A stretch of DNA of 64,000 bases from DASVDE01 sp963740065 (lineage in GTDB: Bacteria > Actinomycetota > Thermoleophilia > Solirubrobacterales > 70-9): assembly GCA_963740065.1 (NCBI GenBank), contig CAVUCS010000004.1, forward strand, positions 186,001 through 250,000, in the 5' to 3' direction. Made by a program: the position numbers and the translations under genes. Positions within the stretch are counted from its first letter, which is position 1, and each line of letters begins with the position of its first letter. Of this stretch, positions 7,465 through 14,904 are shown piece by piece. The notes under the pieces are model-generated. The model did not search any database and was not told the DNA's origin. It saw only the letters and a program-made list of their open reading frames with translations.

Positions 7465-8727
7465 TTGGCCGTTGACACGAGCGCAGTTTCAAAGCTGGAC
7501 GTAGAGCCCGGAACCCTGCCGGAGACGATGGCCGCATGGGTCATCCGTCAGGAGCGCGAAGGAGAGCCCAACGACGCCTTCCAGCTCGAGCAGATTGAGG
7601 TTCCCGAGCCGGGCCCCTTCGAAGTAGTCGTCCGCGTGATGGCGGCCGGGGTCAACTTCAACAACGTCTGGGCGGCGCTGGGCAAGCCGGTTTCCATCTT
7701 CGGCTACGGCGACCACCCCGAGTACGGCCACCACATCGGCGGGTCCGACGCTTCGGGGATCGTCTGGAAGGTCGGCGAGGGCGTCACCCGCTGGAAGGCA
7801 GGCGACGAGGTCGTCGTCCACTGCAACCAGGCCTCCTACGAGGACGTCGAGGTGCACGGGCTGGACCCGATGGCCGCCCCCAGCCAGCGGATCTGGGGCT
7901 ACGAGACGACCTGGGGCTCCTTCGCCCAGTTCACCAAGGTGCAAGCCCAGCAACTCCTCCCCCGCCCCCAGAACCTCTCCTGGGTCGATTCCTCCTCCTA
8001 CGGCCTCACCTACTTCACCGCCTACCGGATGCTGATCGACCAGTGCAAGCTGCAGCCCGGCCACAACGTCCTGATCTGGGGCGCCGCCGGCGGCCTCGGC
8101 GTCTTCGCCGTGCAGCTCTGCAAGGCGGCCGGCGCCAACGCGGTCGGCGTTGTCTCCTCCGACGAGAAGGGCGAGCTGGTCAAACAGCTCGGCGCCGTCG
8201 ACTACATCAACCGAGCGGAGTTCGGCGAGATGATGCGCACCGACGCCAACCTCACCGACCCGGCCGCCGACAAGGAGCGCTTCAAAGCCTCGCGCGGCTT
8301 CGCCAAGCGAGTCAAAGAGATCCTCGGCGACGCTCCCGACATCGTCTTCGAGCACGTCGGGCGGGCGACCTTCCCGACTTCGGTCTTCACCGTCAAGCCG
8401 TTCGGCAGAGTCGTGATCTGCGGCGCCACCTCGGGCTACCAGCTCGACTTCGACGTGCGCTACCTGTGGATGAAGCAGAAGCAGATCATCGGCTCACACT
8501 TCGCCAACGCCTACGAGTGCATGCGGGCCAATCAGCTGATGGCGGAGGGCAAGGTTCGCCCGGTCATCTCGCAGACGATGGGCTTCGACGGCGTCGCCGA
8601 GGCACACCAGCTGATGCATGAGAACAAGCACCTGGGCAAGATCGCGATTCTGGTCGGCGCCGAGTCCGAAGACGAAGGCCAGAACGAAGACGGCCCGGGG
8701 GCAATCCGGGCGGAGGTCGGAGCATGA
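7465..8727 (+). CDS. ccr: crotonyl-CoA carboxylase/reductase
   Basis: NADPH-dependent reductive carboxylation of crotonyl-CoA to ethylmalonyl-CoA, the defining step of the ethylmalonyl-CoA pathway; it also supplies extender units to polyketide synthases in actinomycetes. The 420-residue protein has the MDR fold: a catalytic domain with the family-typical AGVNFNNVWAALGKPVS and HIGGSDASGIVWKVGEGV, then a Rossmann domain with WGAAGGLGVFAVQLCKAAGA. The insert before the cofactor domain (NQASYEDVEVHGLDPM, SQRIWGYETTWGSFAQF) separates Ccr from simple quinone oxidoreductases. The start is TTG 7465 after GGAGGATC. The next gene overlaps its stop by four bases (ATGA). The mutase of the same pathway lies 1.4 kb downstream. 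Confidence 0.95.
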   Translation: MAVDTSAVSKLDVEPGTLPETMAAWVIRQEREGEPNDAFQLEQIEVPEPGPFEVVVRVMAAGVNFNNVWAALGKPVSIFGYGDHPEYGHHIGGSDASGIVWKVGEGVTRWKAGDEVVVHCNQASYEDVEVHGLDPMAAPSQRIWGYETTWGSFAQFTKVQAQQLLPRPQNLSWVDSSSYGLTYFTAYRMLIDQCKLQPGHNVLIWGAAGGLGVFAVQLCKAAGANAVGVVSSDEKGELVKQLGAVDYINRAEFGEMMRTDANLTDPAADKERFKASRGFAKRVKEILGDAPDIVFEHVGRATFPTSVFTVKPFGRVVICGATSGYQLDFDVRYLWMKQKQIIGSHFANAYECMRANQLMAEGKVRPVISQTMGFDGVAEAHQLMHENKHLGKIAILVGAESEDEGQNEDGPGAIRAEVGA

Positions 8728-9017
8728 GCGAGGTTTGCGTACTTGACTGGCACGTCTCCCCCTTCCGGGCGGACCGCTGGATGGACACCTGGGAGCCCGC
8801 CGCGGCGCGGATGCCCGCATTCGGCGCCAAGAGCTGGTCGCTGATCCGCTCGATCGACGATCCCCTCCACTTCCAGCAGACCTCCGTCTGGGAGAGCCGC
8901 GCCGACTTCGAGCGCTACTGGTATTCGGAGGAGATCGAGGAGGCGAGGACCAGAGTCATCGGCCTCTACGACCTACCGATCCTCCCCACCTGGCACACCC
9001 TCGTAGCCGCCGAGTAA
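8724..9017 (+). CDS. small ABM-like (dimeric alpha-beta barrel) protein
   Basis: 97-residue protein co-translated with ccr (ATGA overlap). Its pattern of strand, helix with aromatic residues, and strand (VLDWHVSPFRADRWMDTW, shortened here; SWSLIRSIDDPLHFQQTSVWESRADFERYWYSEEI) matches small monooxygenase-like dimeric alpha-beta barrels, where W-E/D-S-R-A-D-F-E-R-Y-W segments are common. No cofactor site can be named. Translational coupling to ccr suggests a role linked to that enzyme or its substrates, but this is only contextual. Confidence 0.7.
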   Translation: MSEVCVLDWHVSPFRADRWMDTWEPAAARMPAFGAKSWSLIRSIDDPLHFQQTSVWESRADFERYWYSEEIEEARTRVIGLYDLPILPTWHTLVAAE

Positions 9018-9027
9018 GCCGCCTGTC

Positions 9028-9321
9028 CTACGCGCGCTCAAGCGGGGCCATGGTCAATCCCGCCGACTCCAGCTGCTCCCAGTAATGCTCCGCCGGCTCG
9101 CGCGGGCCGCTCCAGACGATCGCCTGGCCGCTGTTGTGAATGCGGTCGGCAATCTGGTGCCCTTGGTCAAGGGTGACGCCGGGCAGGATCCGGGCCAGCG
9201 TTTGAGCGACGTGGTCGAAGGTGTTGTGGTTGTCGTTGCGGACTATTACCCGCCAGTTCCCCCCCAAGCCAGAGCCGGGGCCCGCGCTGCGCGGCCGCTC
9301 AACCGTCGTCGTTGACATCAC
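9028..9321 (-). CDS. clpS: ClpS-like adaptor of the Clp protease
   Basis: 97-residue adaptor that delivers N-degron substrates to the ClpC/ClpA unfoldase. The core WRVIVRNDNHNTFDHVAQTL contains the conserved N-D-x-x-N/H-T-F-x-x-V signature. The following helix HQIADRIHNSGQAIVWSG corresponds to the hydrophobic-pocket and Clp-binding region seen in ClpS. The N-terminal tail (MSTTTVERPRSAGPGSG) is disordered, as usual. ATG at 9321 or 9318 could start it. It is transcribed convergently with the ccr-ABM pair (10-bp gap), just downstream of a secreted-protein gene on the same strand. Confidence 0.88.
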   Translation of the reverse strand: MMSTTTVERPRSAGPGSGLGGNWRVIVRNDNHNTFDHVAQTLARILPGVTLDQGHQIADRIHNSGQAIVWSGPREPAEHYWEQLESAGLTMAPLERA

Positions 9322-9339
9322 TTGATTATGCGGCCGCCG

Positions 9340-10023
9340 CTAAAACGGGCTGGGAACGCGGATTACAACATCATCGAAGCTGGCCACTGTCCCGGTGGCG
9401 CCGGTAGCTGCCCCGACCGAGAAGCCGGATGCCCGCCCGGAAAGCGCACCCGTTTCCGAATCGATGAAGTCCGCAACCCGCTTACGACCGATAGAAGCAA
9501 GTAGGCGACACTGGCCGGGATCGACGTTGACGGCGCTGAGGCGCAACTTGTTTGCCTTGTCGATTCCCCGCACGGCGGGCTCATTCTTGACGATCGCCAA
9601 GTATTTGATCGTTCCGTCGCGGAGGATCTTGCGCAGCTGGACCTTGCGCTGCCTCGGGTAGACGGCGAGCTGGTAGCGACCGCCACCGCCCGCGCGCAGC
9701 TCCACAGAGAGGAAGGCCTTGTGCTGCAGCTTCTTGGGGGTGCCGCTCAGAAGCCGCTCGGTGGCGGCGATTTCAAGGTTGCGCCCGAGCACCGGCGTGC
9801 GGAAAGAGCACTCCTTCGTCCGCTTGCCGATCACGACCCGCAGCGCGTCGTTGATCCCGCCGCGAGCGCAATTGCGGCCGGAGAGCTTGACCAGCTGCGA
9901 GCGCTGGGAAATCGTCTCCATCCCGTTGCGATAGATCCCGATCATTGCCGCGCCGGCGCCCGAAACGATCGCGAGCGAGGCACAAATTACGGCGAGCGAA
10001 GCTGCTGTGAGGCGAAGTCTCAT
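9340..10023 (-). CDS. secreted hypothetical protein with lamin-G-like character
   Basis: 227-residue exported protein. The signal peptide (LRLTAASLAVICASLAIVSGAGA) ends near residue 26. The mature part is rich in short strands (QHKAFLSVELRAGGGGRYQLAVYP, shortened here; RQRKVQLRKILRDG; NKLRLSAVNVDPGQCRLLASIG; TGTVASFDDVVIRVPSPF) and resembles the concanavalin/3-keto-disaccharide-hydrolase-like beta sandwich used for carbohydrate contact. The final F-D-D-V-V-I motif is characteristic of such domains. Two to three cysteines may form a disulphide. It diverges from the mutase gene across a 90-bp gap that must hold both promoters. Function unknown; the fold is an inference from pattern. Confidence 0.65.
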   Translation of the reverse strand: MRLRLTAASLAVICASLAIVSGAGAAMIGIYRNGMETISQRSQLVKLSGRNCARGGINDALRVVIGKRTKECSFRTPVLGRNLEIAATERLLSGTPKKLQHKAFLSVELRAGGGGRYQLAVYPRQRKVQLRKILRDGTIKYLAIVKNEPAVRGIDKANKLRLSAVNVDPGQCRLLASIGRKRVADFIDSETGALSGRASGFSVGAATGATGTVASFDDVVIRVPSPF

Positions 10024-10113
10024 TGTGGGAGCCTAAACACAGCTCCGGGGAAAAGATGCGTGCTGTGACATATGAACGTCGTCTTTCCCCGCTTCCCAAA
10101 TAAGATTGGATAG

Positions 10114-12109
10114 ATGCCCGAACACCGCCTCCCCGAACGTGATCGCCAATGGGTGATGCGCACCTACGCCGGTCACTCTGACGCCCGCCGCTCCAACGAG
10201 CTCTACCGGCGCAACCTGGCCAAGGGCCAGACGGGCCTCTCGGTCGCCTTCGACCTCCCCACCCAGACCGGCTACGACCCCGACGGCGTCCTCGCCCGCG
10301 GCGAGGTCGGCAAGGTCGGCGTCTCGATTGCCCACAAGGGCGACATGCACCAACTCCTCGACGCCATCCCGCTCGATGAGATGAACACCTCGATGACGAT
10401 CAATGCGACCGCCGCCTGGCTGCTCGGCCTCTACGTCACGGTCGCCGAGGAGAACGGCGTCGAGCGGGCCGCGCTGAAGGGCACGACCCAGAACGACATC
10501 ATCAAGGAGTACCTCTCCCGCGGGACCTACGCATTCCCCCCGGAGCCCTCGATGCGGCTGATCGCCGACATGGTCGCCTTCACCGTCAACGAGGTGCCGA
10601 GCTGGAACCCGACCAACATCTGCAGCTACCACCTGCAGGAAGCCGGGGCGACCCCGGTGCAGGAGATCGCCTACGCCCTCTCGACCGGGATCGCGGTGTT
10701 GGATGAAGTGAAAGCCCGCGGCCAGGTCGCCGACGCGGACTTCCCCAAGGTCTTCGGCCGCATCTCCTTCTTCGTCAATGCCGGCATCCGCCTGGTTGAG
10801 GAGATCGCCAAGCTGCGAACGATGGGGGCCCTCTGGAACGAGATCGGCCGTCGAGCGCTACGGAGTCACCGACGAGAAGATGCTGCGCTTCCGCTACGGC
10901 GTCCAGGTCAACAGCCTCGGCCTGACCGAGGCCCAGCCCGAGAACAACATCCAGCGGATCGTGCTGGAGGCGCTAGCCGTCACCCTCAGCCGCGACGCCC
11001 GCGCCCGCGCGATCCAGCTGCCGGCCTGGAACGAGGCGATGGGGCTTCCCCGCCCGTGGGACCAGCAGTGGAGCCTGCGAATCCAGCAGGTGCTTGCCAA
11101 CGAGACCGACCTGCTCGAGTACCCGGACATCTTCGAGGGCTCAAAGGTGATGGAGGGCCTGGTCGCGGAGTTGACCGAGGGCGCCCGAGCCGAGATGGCG
11201 GTGGTCGAGGAGCACGGCGGCGCGGTCGCCGCGGTCCCCTACATGAAGGCCCGCCTGGTCGAGTCCCACCGCGAGCGGGTCGCCCGGATCGAGAGTGGCG
11301 AGCAGAAGGTGATCGGCCAAAACAGCTTCACCGAGACCGAGGACTCGCCGCTGACGGCCGGCGCCGACGGTGGCATCCTCACTCCCGACCCCGAGGTCGA
11401 GCGCGAGCGAATCGAAGCGCTCGAGAGCTGGAAAGCGGACCGCGACGAGGCGGCCGTGAAGAGCGCCCTCGACGAGCTCGCCCGAGTGGCGGCCGACGAC
11501 ACCCAGAATGTGATGCCGGCGACGATTGCCGCCGCCAAGGCCGGCGCAACCACCGGTGAGTGGGCGCAGGTGCTGCGAGAGGCGTTTGGCGCCTACCGCG
11601 CGCCCACCGGAGTCGACGGCGCCGCCCCCCCGGCCGACCGTGATCAGCTGACGCGGATCCGCGAGCGCGTCGACGAAGTCTCCGAGCAGATCGGGCACCG
11701 GATCAAGATCCTGGTCGGCAAGCCGGGCCTCGACGGGCATTCAAACGGCTCCGAACAGGTCGCCCTACGCGCCCGCGACGTCGGCATGGAAGTGATCTAC
11801 CAAGGCATCCGACTCACACCCGAGGAGATCGCCGAGTCCGCACTGCAGGAAGACGTTGACGTGATCGGCCTCTCGATCCTCTCCGGCTCTCACCTGGAGT
11901 TGATTCCGGAGGTTGTGCGGAGGCTGCGCGACGAAGGCGTCGACGCCCCAGTCGTCGCCGGCGGCATCATTCCCCCCGCCGACGCGGAGCGCCTGCGAGA
12001 AGCCGGCGTCGACGGCGTCTACACGCCAAAGGACTTCGACATCAACCAGATCATGAGTGAGATCGTCGACCTCGTCGCGCAGCGCAGCGGCGAGCCTGCA
12101 CATGCCTGA
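10114..12109 (+). CDS. ecm: ethylmalonyl-CoA mutase (B12-dependent), apparent +1 frameshift
   Basis: Adenosylcobalamin enzyme converting (2R)-ethylmalonyl-CoA to methylsuccinyl-CoA in the ethylmalonyl-CoA pathway (MeaA type). The N-terminal barrel shows RTYAGHSDARRSNELYRRNLAKGQTG (shortened: YAGHSDARRSNELY), GLSVAFDLPTQTGYDPD and STMTINATAA-like STSMTINATAAWLLGLY. The C-terminal cobalamin domain has GKPGLDGHSNGSEQVA (DxHxxG). At about 10846-10850 the frame shifts: skipping one base joins LWNEI to the conserved ERYGVTDEKMLRFRYGVQVNS run, giving 664 residues, the usual length. The MeaA/Ecm type is preferred over methylmalonyl-CoA mutase because of length and the nearby ccr. Probably a single inserted base in the assembly rather than a dead gene. 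Confidence 0.88.
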
Positions 12110-12665
12110 GGGCGAAAGCCGCTCTGCCTGGTTGCGCTGCTACCGCTGCTGGTCGCAGAACCTCGAGATCCAGCTGCACTACGACGCGATTCGGCGCGTT
12201 GACCCGGAAACGGGCATTCCCGCCGAGGGGATCGACGAGGTGCAGGAATCAGTCGTGCAGTGCCTCGACTGCATGCACGACCAACCTCACCTCACCTTTC
12301 AGGGAGATCGCGTCGCGCCGATCGAGGACCGCTGGGAGCGGATGGTCGCGGGAACGCCCTGGGTTGCCTCCTGCACGGTCACCGTCGACCAGGATCGGGT
12401 CGAGAGCTGCGCCGGGCCGGAGGCGATCGACTTTCTCACCTATGGCGCATTCGGCGACGCGGGTGTGCGCGAGTTCTTCACCCATGTCCGTTTCCACAAG
12501 CACGACGAGGAACGGATCGTGATCCACATGCTGGTCGAGCTGTATGCACGCTCGGCCCAGGAGGCAACCGACGTCCTCGAAGAAGCTTCCCACGGGCCGC
12601 TGGAAATCACCTCGCTGGCAGAGGAGTCCCGCCCGCCGGCGCACGCCTCGGGCGAGGCACACTGA
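12102..12665 (+). CDS. hypothetical protein with zinc-ribbon-like cysteines
   Basis: 187-residue soluble protein starting at ATG 12102, inside the last codons of the mutase gene, so it is probably coupled to it. Four cysteines in two pairs, CYRC near the N-terminus and CLDC some 45 residues later, could bind one zinc. The rest is an alpha/beta region (WVASCTVTVDQDRVESC, REFFTHVRFHKHDEERIVIHMLVELYA) and an acidic tail. The last residues read through the NTGA junction shared with the glycosyltransferase. I do not recognise the family. Position suggests mutase-linked or polysaccharide-linked expression but gives no biochemical clue. Confidence 0.6.
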   Translation: MPEGESRSAWLRCYRCWSQNLEIQLHYDAIRRVDPETGIPAEGIDEVQESVVQCLDCMHDQPHLTFQGDRVAPIEDRWERMVAGTPWVASCTVTVDQDRVESCAGPEAIDFLTYGAFGDAGVREFFTHVRFHKHDEERIVIHMLVELYARSAQEATDVLEEASHGPLEITSLAEESRPPAHASGEAH

Positions 12666-13786
12666 CCCGGACCGCGCCCCGCATAGCGGTTGTCGCGCAG
12701 GGCGACGTGACGGATCCGCAGACCTGGTCGGGCAGTCCCGCGGGTCTTTGCTCCGGCCTCGCCGCCGCCGGCGCGGAAGTGGTCCCCATCGACACCCGCC
12801 CGCCTGGCAGTTCGAAGTTGACGCGAATTCTGCGGATCTCCTGGACGGGAGAGGCAACCAGCCGAGCCTTGGCAACCGCGAGTGGGCTATGGGGAGACGC
12901 GACGATTCGCAGGGCCGGACCGGTCGATGGAGTGGTCGCGATCGGCAGCGGCTACATCCTGAAGGCGACTGTGCCAACAGTCACTTTCGAGGACATGACC
13001 GTCGCACAAGGTCTCCAGCAGCCATTTTCGGCCGTGTCCAAGCTCCCCGATCGAAGGGCGCGACGCTGGCGCGAGCGGCAACGCCGTATCTACATGCGCT
13101 ACCGCGCCTGTTGCGCCGGCAGCAATTGGGTGGCGAACTCAATCCGCGATGACTACGGCATTGACCCCGACAAGATCCACTTGGTCGGATTCGGACGCAA
13201 CTTCGAACCTCCGCCGGTCGATCGTGACTGGAGCGCGCCCCGCTTTCTCTTTCTCGGCGTCGAGTGGGAGCGCAAGCGTGGGCCGGCGGTGCTCGAAGCT
13301 TTCGCCAAAGTCCGGGCGCAGCACCCCGCCGCGACCCTCGATGTCGTGGGCGGACATCCACCTCTCGACAGGGATGGGGTAACCGGGCACGGGCGGCTCT
13401 CGCTCGGCTCTTCCCGGGACCGCGAAGGCCTGGCTGACCTGCTGGCACGGGCGACGTGCTTGGTTCTCCCCTCCGCCTTCGAGGCGTTCGGAATCGCGTA
13501 CCTCGATGCCGGCGCGGCGGGAGTGCCCAGCATCGGCACGACCGTTGGTGGCGCCCCAGACGCGATCGGCGACGGCGGGGTCGTGGTTGAGCCGGATGAT
13601 CAGTCGGCGTTGACCGCGGCGATGCTCAAGCTGGTCGACCCTGACACGGCACGGCACTTGGGTGAGCTGGCATCCGCCCACTCCGCGCTCTTCACCTGGC
13701 AAGCGGTGGCGGAACGGGTGCTGAGGGCGCTGCGCCCACCCGGCGTCGAACTCGACGCCTTGGCGGGCTTTCTCGACCCCCGCTAG
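12662..13786 (+). CDS. GT4-type glycosyltransferase (probable CTG start)
   Basis: Retaining GT-B glycosyltransferase, probably acting on lipid-linked or surface glycans. The N-terminal Rossmann strand RIAVVAQGDV opens the protein. The C-terminal domain shows the family 4 pattern: HLVGFGRNFEPP, FLFLGVEWERKRGPAVLEAF, then LARATCLVLPSAFEAFGIAYLDAGAAGVP with the E-x7-E type acidic region (E-A-F-G-I-A-Y-L-D-A). No ATG, GTG or TTG precedes the first strand in frame. CTG 12662 overlaps the previous stop in the same four-base NTGA geometry seen at other junctions here and has GAGG four bases upstream; GTG 12707 is the alternative but would cut the first strand. The gene converges with the sigma-factor gene, overlapping by four bases. 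Confidence 0.8.
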   Translation: MTRTAPRIAVVAQGDVTDPQTWSGSPAGLCSGLAAAGAEVVPIDTRPPGSSKLTRILRISWTGEATSRALATASGLWGDATIRRAGPVDGVVAIGSGYILKATVPTVTFEDMTVAQGLQQPFSAVSKLPDRRARRWRERQRRIYMRYRACCAGSNWVANSIRDDYGIDPDKIHLVGFGRNFEPPPVDRDWSAPRFLFLGVEWERKRGPAVLEAFAKVRAQHPAATLDVVGGHPPLDRDGVTGHGRLSLGSSRDREGLADLLARATCLVLPSAFEAFGIAYLDAGAAGVPSIGTTVGGAPDAIGDGGVVVEPDDQSALTAAMLKLVDPDTARHLGELASAHSALFTWQAVAERVLRALRPPGVELDALAGFLDPR

Positions 13787-14271
13787 CCGAACTCCGCGCG
13801 GAGCTTGCGCAGCGCCCGGTATAGGCGCCCTTCAACAGTCGTCAGCTTCTCCCCCAGCAGGTCGGCGATCTCGGGCGCAGTGAGATCGCCGCCGAAGCGG
13901 AGCGCCACCGTCTCCCTCTCCTCGTCGCTGAGACCGGCTAGCGCTCGAGACAATTCGTCACTGTCCTCAATGCGGCCCAAGCCCGAATCGGCAACCGGAT
14001 CCCGATCGCCCGCCGCGGCACGATCCAACGCCCGCGCTTCCGCTCCCGCTCGACGGCGCTGGTCGCGCAGGCAGTTGAGTGCAATCGAGTAGAGCCAGGT
14101 CTTGGCGCTGGCCTTACCGGGGTCATAGCGACGGCGGGAGCGCAAAGCGCGCTCGAAAGCCTCGCCGAGCAGATCTTCAGCGAGCGCCCGATCTCCCGTG
14201 CGGTAAGCAAGAAAGCCGAAGAGGGCCTGGGCATGATCCTCGTATAGCCGCTCGAAGTCCTGGTTGCGCAT
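13783..14271 (-). CDS. ECF-type sigma-70 family RNA polymerase sigma factor
   Basis: 162-residue extracytoplasmic-function sigma factor. Region 2 is near the N-terminus (FERLYEDHAQALFGFLAYRTGDRALAEDLLGEAFERAL; key part ALAEDLLGEAFERAL). Region 4 is C-terminal with the helix-turn-helix LTAPEIADLLGEKLTTVEGRLYRALRKL (key part EIADLLGEKLTTVEGRLYRA). A linker rich in Ala, Arg and Asp separates them. No anti-sigma gene is adjacent; the neighbour upstream across 240 bp is the LPFTG surface-protein gene in the opposite direction. It may act on that gene or on the polysaccharide locus, which is an inference from position only. Confidence 0.92.
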   Translation of the reverse strand: MRNQDFERLYEDHAQALFGFLAYRTGDRALAEDLLGEAFERALRSRRRYDPGKASAKTWLYSIALNCLRDQRRRAGAEARALDRAAAGDRDPVADSGLGRIEDSDELSRALAGLSDEERETVALRFGGDLTAPEIADLLGEKLTTVEGRLYRALRKLRAEFG

Positions 14272-14511
14272 CCTCAGTCATGTTCTCCGATATTTGACAA
14301 TTGCCTGTCAGGAATCGGCGGCTTCGTTCGTATAAGGGACATAACTCACGATCACGACAACCGTGGCCCCACCGATTTTCACCAGGTCGAACAGCGACTG
14401 CGTGACGGCAAACCGACGCTCTCCGCGTTGGAGCTCGACGCGATCAAGTTGCAGACGATGACGGTGGCACGGAGATCTCCATCGGCTTTTGCCAGGAAGA
14501 AGGGAAACTTC
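14272..14511. promoter_or_regulatory. divergent promoter region between sigma factor and LPFTG gene
   Basis: 240 bp, the longest intergenic stretch in the window. It contains an inverted repeat TGACA-N6-TGTCA (14295-14310) next to the sigma-factor start and GGAATCGGCGGC (14311 onward), resembling an ECF-type GGAA(T/C) -35 element. A purine-rich Shine-Dalgarno (AGGAAGAAGGG) precedes the LPFTG start at 14512. No further gene was seen. An in-frame ATG at 14428 would extend the LPFTG protein but would bury the signal peptide. Confidence 0.45.
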
Positions 14512-14883
14512 ATGAAGTCACGCGTCGCCGTAGTGATGGTGCTCGCGCTGGGAGTGTTCATGAGCGGAACGGGCGCCACGCTCGCCGTCTCAGGCATCTC
14601 CGCCAGCGGCAGCGCCAGTTCCGCCCAGTACCCGGATGACACCCCAAGAGGGGACAACGGAGTCCTTGGAACCAGAGGATCGGGCGGCAACAAGGACGAG
14701 CAGCAGCCCGCCAGCGCGGTCGCCGGCGAGACGCAGTCGTTCCGCCAGGTCGCCAGCACCAGCAGCAGCGGCTCCCTGCCCTTCACCGGCTTCCTCGCGA
14801 TCCCGGTGCTGATCGTCGGCTTCGGCTTGCTGGGCGCCGGCGTCGCCATGCGCCTCAGGAATCGCTCCGGGAATACCGCGTAG
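14512..14883 (+). CDS. small LPFTG-tailed surface protein, sortase-substrate-like
   Basis: 123-residue secreted protein. A signal peptide (SRVAVVMVLALGVFMSGTGA) is followed by a low-complexity Ser/Gly/Gln/Asp-rich body of about 60 residues. The C-terminus is a cell-wall sorting signal: SGSLPFTG, then a hydrophobic segment (FLAIPVLIVGFGLLGAGVAM) and an Arg-rich tail (RLRNRSGNTA). This is the LPxTG architecture cleaved by sortases; no sortase gene is in the window. The start at ATG 14512 is chosen because it begins the signal peptide and follows AGGAAGAAGGG. It is followed by a strong hairpin terminator. It may be a small wall-linked or polysaccharide-linked anchor protein. Confidence 0.8.
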   Translation: MKSRVAVVMVLALGVFMSGTGATLAVSGISASGSASSAQYPDDTPRGDNGVLGTRGSGGNKDEQQPASAVAGETQSFRQVASTSSSGSLPFTGFLAIPVLIVGFGLLGAGVAMRLRNRSGNTA

Positions 14884-14904
14884 ATCGTCCGGGGGACAGA
14901 TTCG

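Noticed and set aside
14294..14336. TTGACA and TATAAG as a sigma-70 promoter pair
   Set aside because: The spacing is 31 bp, far from the 16-19 bp needed; TTGACA here is half of the TGACA-N6-TGTCA palindrome.
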